This document shows, in pieces, positions 1 through 7,832 of a DNA stretch of 11,726 nucleotides (the first letter of the stretch is position 1; every line of letters starts with the position of its first letter). Where the stretch lies: the NCBI GenBank assembly GCA_002336855.1, contig DDEV01000007.1, positions 1 through 11,726 of the forward strand. The letters run 5' to 3'. The notes beneath the pieces were generated by a model that worked only from the letters and a program-made list of their open reading frames with translations, was not told where the DNA came from and did not search any database. The DNA comes from Leucobacter sp. UBA1945 (GTDB taxonomy: Bacteria > Actinomycetota > Actinomycetes > Actinomycetales > Microbacteriaceae). A program made the translations under genes and the position numbers.

Positions 1-533
1 CGGGCAACGTGATCGGCTACGGCGCGACGAGCGGTGCGCTGTGGATCGCCGGCGTCGTGGGCGAGCGCTTTCTCGTGCGCGGCTCGGGCGCGACCGCCGT
101 GGTCGAGGGCACGGGTGACCACGCGCTCGAGTACTTCACGGGCGGCTTCGCCTTGATTCTCGGCCCGACAGGGCGCAATATCGGGGCGGGCATGTCGGGA
201 GGCGAAGCGGTACTGCTCGACCTCGACCCGCTCGATGTGAACTCTGCCGAGCTCACGAGTGGCGCGCTCACCCTGCAGCCGCTCGACGAACACCGTCGCG
301 AACGCGTGCTCGCTTTGCTGAAGCGTCACAGCGAGCAGACGGGGTCTGCGGTCGCTGCGTCATTGCTCGCGGCAATCGAGGCCGACGCCGAGACGGCCTG
401 GGGCCGCTTCACCCACTTGATCCCGCGCGACTATGCGCGTGTGCTCGAAATTCATGAGGTCGCACGCAAAGAGGGCCGCGACCCCGATGGTGACCATGCC
501 TGGTCGCAGATTTTGGAGGTGACCCGTGGCTGA
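1..533 (+). CDS. gltB: Glutamate synthase large subunit, 3' end (partial)
   Basis: This is the last ~177 codons of the large (alpha) subunit of NADPH glutamate synthase, which makes two glutamates from glutamine and 2-oxoglutarate in the cytoplasm. The reading frame is open from base 3 (Gly-Asn) and the start lies outside the window. What is visible is the C-terminal GXGXG beta-helix domain, with GYGATSG, GERFLVRGSGA, VVEGTGDH, EYFTGG, GPTGRNIGAGMSGGEA and the late PRDYARVLE motif, all in the order expected for GltB. The amidotransferase and FMN/Fe-S domains are upstream and cannot be assessed. The TGA stop (531-533) lies inside the gltD start region, giving an 8-base overlap, so the two subunits are co-transcribed and probably translationally coupled. 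Nothing looks broken in the visible part. Confidence 0.96.
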   Translation, partial: GNVIGYGATSGALWIAGVVGERFLVRGSGATAVVEGTGDHALEYFTGGFALILGPTGRNIGAGMSGGEAVLLDLDPLDVNSAELTSGALTLQPLDEHRRERVLALLKRHSEQTGSAVAASLLAAIEADAETAWGRFTHLIPRDYARVLEIHEVARKEGRDPDGDHAWSQILEVTRG

Positions 534-1983
534 TCCGCGTGGCTTTCTGACGGTTCGCGAGCGCGAGCTCGCCCCGAAACGACCGGTCTCGTTGCGCCTC
601 ATGGACTGGCGAGAGGTGGTCGACCCCGCCGACCCGAAAGTCGTGGCGCGACAGGCATCGCGTTGCATGGATTGCGGTGTAGCGTTCTGCCACCAGGGCT
701 GTCCCCTCGGCAACCTGATTCCAGAGTGGAACGACCTCACCTGGCGCGGCCGCGAGCGCGAGGCGCTCGACCGCCTGCACGCGACCAACAACTTTCCCGA
801 GTTCACCGGTCGCGCCTGCCCTGCACCCTGCGAGTCGGCTTGTGTGCTCGGTATCAACCAGCCCGCGGTCACCATCAAACAGATTGAGAACTCGCTGATC
901 GATCAGGGTTTCGAAAACGGCTGGGTTGTGCCGCAACCGCCCGAGCGGCTGAGCGGCAAGACCGTCGCGGTCGTGGGATCGGGGCCTGCGGGGCTTGCGG
1001 CTGCGCAGCAGCTCACCCGGGCGGGCCACACCGTCGCAGTGTATGAGCGCGACGAGCAGCCGGGAGGCCTGCTGACCTTCGGCATTCCTTCGTTCAAGCT
1101 CGAGAAGCAGCTCGTCGAGCGGCGCATCGCACAGATGAAGCAGGAGGGCACCCGCTTTCGCACGGGAGTCGAGATCGGCCGTGACATGAGCTGGGCCGAG
1201 CTGCGCCGGCGCTACGACGCGGTGGTTGTTGCCACCGGCGCTACCGTGCCCCGGTCGCTTGAGCTGCCCGGTCGCGAACTCGGCGGCATCCACTATGCAA
1301 TGGAGTATCTGACCGCGCAGAACCGTACCGAGACGCCCGACGCACTGCACCGCTCACCGATCGACGCCCGTGGCAAGCACGTCGTGGTGATCGGCGGCGG
1401 TGACACCGGAGCCGACTGCGTCGGAACCGCGCACCGCCAGGGCGCGAAGTCGGTGACGAATCTCGCGATCGGCAAGCAGCCGCCGGCCGAGCGCAGCGAC
1501 GCGCAACCCTGGCCCGTGCACCCCCTGCTCTTCGAGGTCTCGAGCTCGCACGAAGAAGGCGGCGAGCGGCACTACCTCGCTTCGACCGTCGAGTTCGTCG
1601 GCGACGAGCGCGGCCGGGTGACCGGGCTGCGCGTCGCCGAGACAGGCTTCACCCCCGAGGGCCGTGTGCCGATTGCGGGCACCGATCGCCTCATCGAGGC
1701 AGACCTCGTGCTCATCGCGATGGGTTTTACCGGGCCAGAAGCGGTCGCAGACCAGGCGTTCGCGCTCGAGACCGGCAGCCGCGGCGCCTTCGATCGTACT
1801 GCCGGCTACGCGACTGCGCTGCCCGGGGTGTTCGTGGCAGGCGACGCGGGCCGAGGGCAATCGCTCATCGTCTGGGCGATCGCCGAGGGTCGCGCGGTAG
1901 CGGCGGCGGTCGATGCGCACCTGAACGGGGCACCCTCGGTGCTGCCGTCGCCGGTCGCGGCGACTGATCGTGCCTTCGCGTAA
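526..1983 (+). CDS. gltD: Glutamate synthase small subunit (NADPH, Fe-S, FAD)
   Basis: This is the 485-residue beta subunit of glutamate synthase, which passes electrons from NADPH through FAD and Fe-S clusters to the GltB active site. The N-terminal cysteine-rich Fe-S domain has C47, C50, C55, C59 (CMDCGVAFCHQGC) and C98, C102, C106 (GRACPAPCESAC). The FAD-binding VVGSGPAG is at 149-156 with the downstream ERDEQPGG, and the NADPH-binding VIGGGDTGAD is at 288-297. A C-terminal GDAGRGQSLIVWAI segment completes the FAD site. Length is normal for the family. The GTG start at 526 is chosen because GGAGGT (515-520) lies 5 bases upstream and homologs start near this point. It overlaps the gltB stop by 8 bases. 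The TAA stop is directly followed by the stop codon of the convergent MFS gene, with no intergenic base. Confidence 0.96.
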   Translation: MADPRGFLTVRERELAPKRPVSLRLMDWREVVDPADPKVVARQASRCMDCGVAFCHQGCPLGNLIPEWNDLTWRGREREALDRLHATNNFPEFTGRACPAPCESACVLGINQPAVTIKQIENSLIDQGFENGWVVPQPPERLSGKTVAVVGSGPAGLAAAQQLTRAGHTVAVYERDEQPGGLLTFGIPSFKLEKQLVERRIAQMKQEGTRFRTGVEIGRDMSWAELRRRYDAVVVATGATVPRSLELPGRELGGIHYAMEYLTAQNRTETPDALHRSPIDARGKHVVVIGGGDTGADCVGTAHRQGAKSVTNLAIGKQPPAERSDAQPWPVHPLLFEVSSSHEEGGERHYLASTVEFVGDERGRVTGLRVAETGFTPEGRVPIAGTDRLIEADLVLIAMGFTGPEAVADQAFALETGSRGAFDRTAGYATALPGVFVAGDAGRGQSLIVWAIAEGRAVAAAVDAHLNGAPSVLPSPVAATDRAFA

Positions 1984-3636
1984 CTACTTCGCCTCGGGGC
2001 TCTCCGCCGGGTCGGGAATCTCTTCTGGCCGGTAGCGGGGCAGCCGTGACGCGGGGAGCGCCGCGAGCGCGCTGATCCCGGCGAGCATCAAGAACCCGAG
2101 CTTGAGGGTGCGCAGGCGCTGCTCCTCGTTCAGCGAGACCGCAGCATCGATCTGCTGCGCATCGGCGGTGGTCTGTGCGAGGGCATCGCGCAGATCCTCG
2201 TTGCTGATGAAGTTGACGTTGTCGAGATCGACCTGCGCAGCAAGCTCAGGCGGTAGTTCGGGGTGCTCAGCGACCGCGCTCGAAATGCCGAGGCCAAGCG
2301 TGGTGACGAGCACCGCGCCCATGACCGCGGTACCGACCGCCGAAGCGAGGTTCTGCGTCGTGCCGCGGATCGACCCGACATCGCCAGCGAGGTGCTTCGG
2401 CGACGCCGTAATCAGCACATTGAACACGAGCGTCACGAGGGCGCCCTGCCCGATTCCGAACACGATGAGGCCGAGGATGGTCGGCAGGGTCTCCCAGTTA
2501 TTGTTCACGACAAACGCGAGCCACAGGAGCGCGGCGGTCGTGAGCACGAACGAGAAGAGCGCGATCGTGCGGGGCGCGTACTTCGAGTAGAACCTCACGA
2601 TGAGTGTCGCGGTCACGAAGACGGTGAGGTTGAACGGCATCATCGCGAGCGACGTGTCGAACGGGGTTCGCCCCTGTACGACCTGAATGTACGTCGGAAC
2701 GGTGAAGTTCACGGCGGCCTCCATCGCCACGATGATGAACATCGCGTAGACGGCGGAGCGCTCCTTTCGATGCTTCAGCACGCTGAGGTCGACGAGCGGC
2801 ACCTTGCCGTGCCGGGTGCGCCGCGCCGTCCACACGAAGAACAGCTGGCCGAGCACGACACCAACCACGACGAAGATCGGCGCGGGTGAAAGGCCCAATA
2901 TCGAGAACGGGGCCGCGGGCTCTGCGAGCAGGATGCCCCATCCATTGAGATTGTTGAAGCCGAGCGTCAGCAGCACGATGGCCGAGCCGATCAGCACCGA
3001 CGCGACCAGATCGATCTTGACGCTTCGGTCACCTCGATCGGAGCGCAGCTTGAAGCTCATGATGAATACGATCACGGCAAGCCCGAGCGTCACCATGAAT
3101 ACCGGGCGCCAGCCGACGAAGGTGCCGAGTGTGCCGCCGATCAGAAAAGCACTGATCCCTGAGAACGCGCGCGCAGAGCCCAGCGATCCCACTGCAGTGG
3201 CCTGTTGCGCTCCGCGATAGTTCTCGGCGATGAGAGCGACGAGCGCGGGCACGATGATCGCCGCGGATGCGCCCGCGAGCACTTGGCCGGCAATCGCCCA
3301 GGTGATTGACGGTGCGAGGATCATCATCAGCGACGACCCGCCGAACACCACGATGACGCATCGGAATATGAGTACCCAGCCAATGCGCTGGCCAAGCTTC
3401 GCTCCAGTCATCACGAGTGCCGCAACCGAGAGGCCATAGACCACGATGGTCGAACTCGCCACGGTCGGCGGCACCCCGAAGTCGGCGACCATGCCCCCGA
3501 GCGAGATGGGAAGCGCCGCCACGTTAAACGACATCAGCACCTGCGCGAGAAACAGGCCGATCATAGGTGCCCACGACCTGCGGTCGCCTGCCTCGAGAGC
3601 AGCGCCGCTCGGGTCTGCAGCTTGAGGTGCGTTCAT
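1984..3636 (-). CDS. MFS transporter, 14-TM DHA2/EmrB-like
   Basis: A 550-residue inner-membrane transporter of the major facilitator superfamily; size and about 14 hydrophobic segments fit the DHA2 (drug:H+ antiporter) branch. The cytoplasmic N-terminus is ~20 residues. Helices 1 to 6 span roughly 24-195, with a degenerate motif A (GAKLGQRIG, 78-86) after TM2 and SGISAFLIGGTLG (159-171) where motif C usually sits. A hydrophilic loop of about 55 residues (~453-510) precedes the last helix. The TM1 stretch SFNVAALPISL lacks the LDxTIVNVALP aspartate typical of DHA2 pumps, so substrate and coupling ion are uncertain. The ATG at 3634-3636 has AGGAG seven bases upstream, and its ATGA overlaps the glutaminase stop, so the two genes form one coupled unit. 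The substrate could be a drug, a metabolite, or something linked to glutamine/glutamate; the sequence does not decide. Confidence 0.88.
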   Translation of the reverse strand: MNAPQAADPSGAALEAGDRRSWAPMIGLFLAQVLMSFNVAALPISLGGMVADFGVPPTVASSTIVVYGLSVAALVMTGAKLGQRIGWVLIFRCVIVVFGGSSLMMILAPSITWAIAGQVLAGASAAIIVPALVALIAENYRGAQQATAVGSLGSARAFSGISAFLIGGTLGTFVGWRPVFMVTLGLAVIVFIMSFKLRSDRGDRSVKIDLVASVLIGSAIVLLTLGFNNLNGWGILLAEPAAPFSILGLSPAPIFVVVGVVLGQLFFVWTARRTRHGKVPLVDLSVLKHRKERSAVYAMFIIVAMEAAVNFTVPTYIQVVQGRTPFDTSLAMMPFNLTVFVTATLIVRFYSKYAPRTIALFSFVLTTAALLWLAFVVNNNWETLPTILGLIVFGIGQGALVTLVFNVLITASPKHLAGDVGSIRGTTQNLASAVGTAVMGAVLVTTLGLGISSAVAEHPELPPELAAQVDLDNVNFISNEDLRDALAQTTADAQQIDAAVSLNEEQRLRTLKLGFLMLAGISALAALPASRLPRYRPEEIPDPAESPEAK

Positions 3637-4649
3637 GAGCTTGCTCCTAGGGTGTGGGCGGATCGAGCAGACGCGAAGAGATTGAGTCCGAGCGCGCGTG
3701 ACAGGTATGCGCAGGCACGCTGCCCGCGCTCACTATTGCCCGCAGAATCGAGAAGGGGCGAGTACGCGCCGACCGCGCCCTTGCCGGGGGACACCGCGAC
3801 AATGCCGCCGGATACCCCCGATTTCGCGGGCAGCCCGATCTCGAACAGCCACTCGCCGGATCGCTCGTACATGCCGCAAGATGCGAGTACGGAGAGCGTG
3901 TCCCGGCTCACCTCCGCCGACACGACCTGCTCACCGGTGAGCGGGTTGACGCCGCCGTCGGCGAGCGTTGCGCCCATGACAGCGAGATCGTGAGCGGTCA
4001 CCGAGAGTGAGCACTGTCGAGTGTAGATATCGACCGTTTCGAGCGGATCGATCGCTAGCTTGCCGTAGCTTTGCAGGAGTTTAGCTATCGCGCGATTGCG
4101 AAAATTCGTTTCTGCCTCGGAACGATACACGGTCTCATCGAGCGTCAACTCGCGGCCCGCGAAGCGCGAAAGGCCCTCTTGCACGCGCTGCCAGCGGGCT
4201 TCGCCGGAGGGTGCGGAGATGAGCCCGGTGGTGGCAATCGCGCCAGCGTTCACCATCGGGTTCATTGGGCTGCCGCCGTTGAGCTCGATGGCCATGACCG
4301 AATTGAAGGGCAGTCCGGTGTTGTTGACCCCGACTACCTCGTGCACTCGCTCGTGCCCGAGCTCCTCGCACGCCAACGCGAATACGAACGCTTTCGAGAT
4401 CGACTGTATTGAGAATGCGGCCTCTATGTCGCCAGCCTCGTGCACTGCACCGTCGACCGTGACGAGCGAGAGCCCGAAGCTGTTCGGATCGGCCTCGGCA
4501 AGAACGGGAATATAGTCCGCGACGGCGCCGTCATGATGCGAGGCGTATCGTCGGTGGGCCTCTGAGAGTAGCTCAGAAACGGCCTGCGCCTGCGGCAGGG
4601 ATCCGGTTGACGTCTGCTGAGCAACATCGAGCACGTCTGCCTCAAACAT
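3633..4649 (-). CDS. glsA: Glutaminase (serine-type, beta-lactamase-like fold)
   Basis: This enzyme hydrolyses L-glutamine to L-glutamate and ammonia. With the start at 4649 it has 338 residues, slightly longer than the usual ~310. The S-x-x-K catalytic motif is SISK (83-86), with S83 as predicted nucleophile and K86 as its partner. Further family blocks follow in order: TGLPFNSV (111-118), MVNAGAIATTGLI (132-144), TNFRNRAIA (181-189), DIYTRQCS (207-214), MYERSGEW (260-267) and LPAKSGVSGGI (273-283). An in-frame extension reaches 4877, but it overlaps the divergent gene and reads as low-complexity Arg/Glu sequence, so I reject it. The ribosome site before 4649 is weak (GGGA), so the exact start is less sure than the gene. 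It is followed by a translationally coupled MFS gene. The nearby gltBD also works on glutamine/glutamate. A role in nitrogen balance or acid tolerance, as proposed for E. coli YbaS, is inference. Confidence 0.95.
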   Translation of the reverse strand: MFEADVLDVAQQTSTGSLPQAQAVSELLSEAHRRYASHHDGAVADYIPVLAEADPNSFGLSLVTVDGAVHEAGDIEAAFSIQSISKAFVFALACEELGHERVHEVVGVNNTGLPFNSVMAIELNGGSPMNPMVNAGAIATTGLISAPSGEARWQRVQEGLSRFAGRELTLDETVYRSEAETNFRNRAIAKLLQSYGKLAIDPLETVDIYTRQCSLSVTAHDLAVMGATLADGGVNPLTGEQVVSAEVSRDTLSVLASCGMYERSGEWLFEIGLPAKSGVSGGIVAVSPGKGAVGAYSPLLDSAGNSERGQRACAYLSRALGLNLFASARSAHTLGASS

Positions 4650-4704
4650 TCGGTTCCCATCCGTAGTCGCCGCTCCAGCTCCCGGCTGTGCGAGTGCATG
4701 ATTC

Positions 4705-4731
4705 AGAATACAGTTGAGCCGATGACACCAA
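4705..4731 (-). promoter_or_regulatory. Possible sigma-70-type promoter for glsA-MFS
   Basis: Reading the minus strand, TTGGTG (4731-4726) and TATTCT (4710-4705) are separated by 15 bases and would give a leader of about 50 bases to the glsA start. The spacer is shorter than the ideal 17, and the -35 box matches only in part. This is the best candidate in the 96-base divergent region, which must also hold the promoter for the DUF998-like gene. It is a pattern match only. Confidence 0.25.
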
Positions 4732-4745
4732 CAGAGGGGCGGGCG

Positions 4746-5894
4746 ATGGGTTCTCAAACGAATACTGGCGCGGCGGGGAGCAGCGGGCTCGCGCTCGAAT
4801 CCCGCGCGACCCGCTTCGCGATCGTCGCGTTCGTGCTGACCGGCGTCGTCACGATCTTCGTGTTTCACGGAACGCACGCGCCGCTCGCCGGCGAAGGATC
4901 GGTCGGCGCGCTCGCGGCGTGGGCCGCGGGCGGCTTCGCGGCCGTTGCCTTCGCGACCTCATTCACGATCGAGACGCGGCGCGGGCACGCGGCGTGGCGC
5001 GCCAGGCTGCCGCTCGTGAAGCGCCTCATTGATGTGTTCGGCATGTCGATGGCGATGGGGATCCTCGCGTATCTCATCGTGACTGCCGTAGCGCAGCTCT
5101 TTCAGCAGGGCTTTCTCGGTATGACCGTAGACGCATACGGCGGCGGGGTTCTGTCGGGTGCGGCCGCGGCAGCCCTCGTCTATGCGGCCTCGCTCGCGGG
5201 CGCGCGCGTGACCTCTGAGGGGCTCGCGATGCTTGCCACTCTGGTGCTGTTCATGGGAACGATGGCGTCGATGCTCAGCGCTCCCGACGAGTCGTGGTGG
5301 CAGCTGCACTTCTCGCAGCTCGGCAACAGCGAGAGCATGAGCGGCTACCGCTTCAACCTCTCGCTCATGGTGACCGGCCTTGTGCTCACCGTGCTCGCGA
5401 ACTACCTCGGGCGTGACTTCGAGATCGGCATGCGCATGCGCGGCCACGAGCCGGCTCGCCTCGTGCGGCTGCTGAGCTGGCTGTTCGCATGCATCGGCGT
5501 GCTGCTCGCGATCGTTGGCCTCGTGCCCGACGCCGTCAACTTCGCCGTTCACGTAGGATCAGCATCGGGCATGGTCGTGCTCTTCGTGGTGTACGCGACT
5601 GTCGCCCTGCGCAGACTGCCGGGAGTGCCGAAAGATTTCGGAGGATTCACCGTTGGCATCGTGGTCGGCATCGCGGTGTCGATTCTGCTGTGGATTCCGA
5701 TCGGTTACTACAACCTCACCGGGATGGAGTTCATCGCGGCCGGTCTGCTCTTCGCTTGGCTGATGGTGTTCGTGCGCATGGCGACCGTCTACGGTGGCGA
5801 GCGCCTTTCAGAGAGTCGCCGTGCTGCGGCAGGCGGGGCCGACGTGTCAAGCTCTGGATTCGAGGGTGGGAGTGGCGCCAGACTGGACGCATGA
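4746..5894 (+). CDS. DUF998-like polytopic membrane protein
   Basis: A 382-residue integral membrane protein with about ten hydrophobic segments, roughly at 24-42, 56-74, 98-118, 134-152, 160-178, 203-222, 243-262, 270-288, 301-320 and 328-346. The block WWQLHFSQLGNSESMSGYRFN (184-204) and the following SLMVTGLVLT resemble the DUF998 family, whose biochemical function is unknown to me. The soluble C-terminal tail (~350-382) is Ser/Gly/Ala-rich and probably disordered. The ATG at 4746 is preferred because GAGGGG lies about six bases upstream; in-frame ATGs at 4698 and 4722 would add a polar leader and have no comparable ribosome site. The gene overlaps the next one by ATGA (5891-5894), suggesting the two membrane proteins are made together. 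The family call rests on recalled motifs, not a search. Confidence 0.75.
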   Translation: MGSQTNTGAAGSSGLALESRATRFAIVAFVLTGVVTIFVFHGTHAPLAGEGSVGALAAWAAGGFAAVAFATSFTIETRRGHAAWRARLPLVKRLIDVFGMSMAMGILAYLIVTAVAQLFQQGFLGMTVDAYGGGVLSGAAAAALVYAASLAGARVTSEGLAMLATLVLFMGTMASMLSAPDESWWQLHFSQLGNSESMSGYRFNLSLMVTGLVLTVLANYLGRDFEIGMRMRGHEPARLVRLLSWLFACIGVLLAIVGLVPDAVNFAVHVGSASGMVVLFVVYATVALRRLPGVPKDFGGFTVGIVVGIAVSILLWIPIGYYNLTGMEFIAAGLLFAWLMVFVRMATVYGGERLSESRRAAAGGADVSSSGFEGGSGARLDA

Positions 5895-6955
5895 CGAGTG
5901 ATCGCGGTGACCTGAGGCAGCGGGCGACGAAGCAACCGGATGCGGGGCGAGCGAAGGCTCGGGAGGCGATACACCGGGCGATCGCCTTTGCGCTGCGGCT
6001 GCGACCCGTTCGTGCCTATCTGCGCTATGCCGAGCACCGAGGCACGGCGCTCGCCGACAGCGTGACCTATCGCGCGCTGTTCAGCCTCTTCGCCGCGGTG
6101 CTGCTGGGGTTCTCGCTCGCCGCCCTCTGGCTTGGCGACAACCCCGAAGCGATGCGGGCGCTGACGCGAGCCCTCGACTCGGTGATTCCCGGGCTCACAG
6201 ACGCGGTTGATCTTCGAGCGGTCGAGGCTCCGACGGGATTCACCCTCGTCGGCATCGCGTCACTCATCGGTTTGCTCGCCGCCGCCATCGGTGCGATGGG
6301 CAGCCTGCGACACGCGATTCGAGTGCTCGCCGACGAGTACTCCGAGACGGGCAACGGATTGCTCATTCTGCTGCGGCAATTTCTCGTCACCCTGGCATTC
6401 GGCGGGCTGCTGCTGCTCGCAGCTGTGCTGAGCATCGTCAACGCAACCGGGCTTCGCGGCCTCGCGGAGATGCTGGGAATCGCCGTGCCCTCGGTCGTGC
6501 TCGAGGGCACGGCCAGGGCGCTGGGAATCGCGGTCGTGTTCGCTATCGACGCCGCCGCCCTCGCGATCATGTTTCGACTGCTCTCTGGGCTGCGCGCCCC
6601 GGCAAAGGCGCTGTGGTACGGCGCAGCGGTCGGCGCGGTGGGGCTCGTCGCGCTGCAAGAACTGTCTGGGTTATTCGTGCGGGGCGCCACCTCGAACCCC
6701 CTGCTGGCGTCGTTCGCGGCGCTCGTCGCCCTGCTGCTCTGGGTAAATCTCTCGTCTCAGGTCATCTTGTTCGCATGCAGCCTCATCATCGTGGGGGCGG
6801 CCGAGGCGCACGATCGCGTGCGCGAGCGGTTTGGGGCGGCCACGCTTGCGCAGCTGCGTCGACGACGGGCCGAGGATCGCGTCGCAGCGGCGAAACGAGC
6901 ATTGCGCGAGGCACAGCGAGATGAGCAGCGAGACGAGGGCAGGGCGTTCGAATGA
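5891..6955 (+). CDS. YihY/BrkB-family membrane protein
   Basis: A 354-residue inner-membrane protein of the YihY/virulence factor BrkB family (once mis-assigned as RNase BN). The family signature is visible: an amphipathic N-terminus, then ALADSVTYRALFSLFAAVLLGFS around 53-75, and late TSNPLLASFAALVALLLWVNLSSQVILFACSLI at about 267-299. Six hydrophobic helices are predicted near 62-82, 117-137, 160-183, 208-230, 240-262 and 273-302. The C-terminal ~50 residues are highly charged (Arg/Glu/Ala-rich) and probably helical in the cytoplasm. The start at 5891 is chosen because it gives the ATGA overlap with the upstream gene and the normal family length; a longer in-frame ORF reaching back to 5489 reads as Arg-rich shadow. 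Function is not firmly established in the family; transport or envelope roles have been suggested. Confidence 0.9.
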   Translation: MTSDRGDLRQRATKQPDAGRAKAREAIHRAIAFALRLRPVRAYLRYAEHRGTALADSVTYRALFSLFAAVLLGFSLAALWLGDNPEAMRALTRALDSVIPGLTDAVDLRAVEAPTGFTLVGIASLIGLLAAAIGAMGSLRHAIRVLADEYSETGNGLLILLRQFLVTLAFGGLLLLAAVLSIVNATGLRGLAEMLGIAVPSVVLEGTARALGIAVVFAIDAAALAIMFRLLSGLRAPAKALWYGAAVGAVGLVALQELSGLFVRGATSNPLLASFAALVALLLWVNLSSQVILFACSLIIVGAAEAHDRVRERFGAATLAQLRRRRAEDRVAAAKRALREAQRDEQRDEGRAFE

Positions 6956-7065
6956 ACTCTGAGGTTCTACCCGCCGAACCCTGCGTTCGTCAACCCCACT
7001 GACGCTCGGCATCTTGCTCCCTAAGCTCGAAAACACGCAGGAGATGAGAGAAGGAAGTGGAGAAG
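6956..7065. other. Intergenic gap before the SRPBCC gene
   Basis: These 110 bases separate the YihY gene from the SRPBCC gene and should hold the promoter of the latter. I see no confident -35/-10 pair. The only structure noticed is a small inverted repeat, GTCA-N7-TGAC, at about 6988-7002, too short to call a terminator. A purine-rich stretch (about 7038-7065) leads into the start codon. Confidence 0.4.
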
Positions 7066-7539
7066 ATGCACACAGTAACAAGCGAGATCGACGTTCACCT
7101 GCCGGTTCAGACGGTCTACGACCAGTGGACTCAGTTCGAGGACTTTCCGAAGTTCATGTCGGGGGTCGAAGAGGTGCGCCAGATCGACGACACGCATACC
7201 TATTGGCGCGTGCACGTCGGCGGGGTCGAGCGCGACTTCCGCGCCGAGATCGTCGAGCAGAAACCCGGCGAGCGAGTGGCGTGGCGAAGCATTCGCGGCC
7301 CGCAGCACGCCGGTGTCGTCACGTTTCACCATCTCGGTGAGAACCTGACTCGGGTGAGGTTGCAACTTGAGTGGGATCCAGAGGGATTTCTGGAGAACAT
7401 CGGTGCGGCGTTCCAGATCGACGACGCAAGGGTCGCGGCCGACCTCAAGGAGTTCGCTCGTCTGCTCGAATCTAACGGCTTCGCGACCGGATCGTGGCGA
7501 GGCACGGTCGAAGAATCTTCGACTCCGACGATCAGGTGA
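7066..7539 (+). CDS. SRPBCC family protein (polyketide cyclase/COQ10-START-like)
   Basis: A 157-residue soluble protein of the SRPBCC/START-like fold, which forms a hydrophobic cavity for small ligands. The family pattern is clear: an opening beta strand (SEIDVHLPVQTVYDQW, 6-21), the helix FEDFPKFMSGVEEVRQID (24-41), then alternating strands including ERDFRAEIVEQKPGERVAW (55-73) and VVTFHHLGENLTRVRLQLEW (84-103), and a long C-terminal helix from ~118. Ligand and reaction cannot be inferred; many actinobacterial members sit in stress-type loci. The ATG at 7066 follows a purine-rich stretch with AAGGA about ten bases upstream. A GTG at 7057 in the same frame would add only three residues. A hairpin overlaps the stop codon, and an acidic small gene follows after 47 bases. 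Confidence 0.9.
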   Translation: MHTVTSEIDVHLPVQTVYDQWTQFEDFPKFMSGVEEVRQIDDTHTYWRVHVGGVERDFRAEIVEQKPGERVAWRSIRGPQHAGVVTFHHLGENLTRVRLQLEWDPEGFLENIGAAFQIDDARVAADLKEFARLLESNGFATGSWRGTVEESSTPTIR

Positions 7540-7553
7540 TCCTCTTGGATCAC
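7536..7553 (+). terminator. Perfect 7-bp hairpin over the SRPBCC stop codon
   Basis: GTGATCC (7536-7542), loop TCTT, and GGATCAC (7547-7553) form a perfect stem that includes the TGA stop of the SRPBCC gene. There is no U-run after it, so a classical intrinsic terminator is unlikely. It may be a weak terminator, an attenuator or an mRNA 3'-end stabiliser between this gene and the acidic ORF downstream. Confidence 0.45.
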
Positions 7554-7586
7554 TGAGCACCAGCACATCAAAGCGAGGAGAGAGCG

Positions 7587-7829
7587 ATGTCGCAGATCTG
7601 GGAGCAGTACGAGGAGAAGGACGAGGAGGAAGAGCTTGTCGTGACGGAGCATCGTGACGACAGCGAACCCGCTGTCACTCCCGACGAAGAACAGCAGATC
7701 GAGGCGCTGAGCGACGACCCTCGCAGCTCGTTGGATGTGCTCGGTGAAGACGTCTCGTCGTCGCCGGCGAGGCGCGGGCACGAAGACCCTGAGATCGCCG
7801 CGATGAGGCGCGAAGACCGAGCGGAATAG
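7587..7829 (+). CDS. Small highly acidic protein of unknown function
   Basis: An 80-residue protein that I do not recognise. About 27 of 80 residues are Asp or Glu against eight Lys/Arg, giving an estimated net charge near -19. It has no hydrophobic segment or signal peptide and looks largely disordered, with an especially acidic stretch at 6-16 (EQYEEKDEEEE). The ATG is well supported by GAGGAG about eight bases upstream. Its TAG stop (7827-7829) is followed by one codon, AGA, and then the GTG of the topoisomerase IB gene in the same reading frame. The gene order suggests it is translated from the same message as the topoisomerase, possibly allowing reinitiation. A role as a partner or charge mask for the very basic topoisomerase is speculation. 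Confidence 0.75.
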   Translation: MSQIWEQYEEKDEEEELVVTEHRDDSEPAVTPDEEQQIEALSDDPRSSLDVLGEDVSSSPARRGHEDPEIAAMRREDRAE

Positions 7830-7832
7830 AGA

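Noticed and set aside
409..1350. Long open frame on the minus strand opposite gltD
   Set aside because: It is antisense to clear gltD catalytic motifs, has no recognisable family features, and such frames are common opposite high-GC genes.
4698..4745. Earlier start for the DUF998-like protein
   Set aside because: The ATGs at 4698 and 4722 lack a ribosome site, while 4746 has a good one.
4650..4877. N-terminal extension of the glutaminase
   Set aside because: It overlaps the divergent DUF998-like gene, is Arg/Glu-rich, and is not needed for the normal family length.
5489..5890. N-terminal extension of the YihY protein
   Set aside because: It is an out-of-frame shadow of the DUF998-like gene; the 5891 start gives the normal length and an ATGA overlap.
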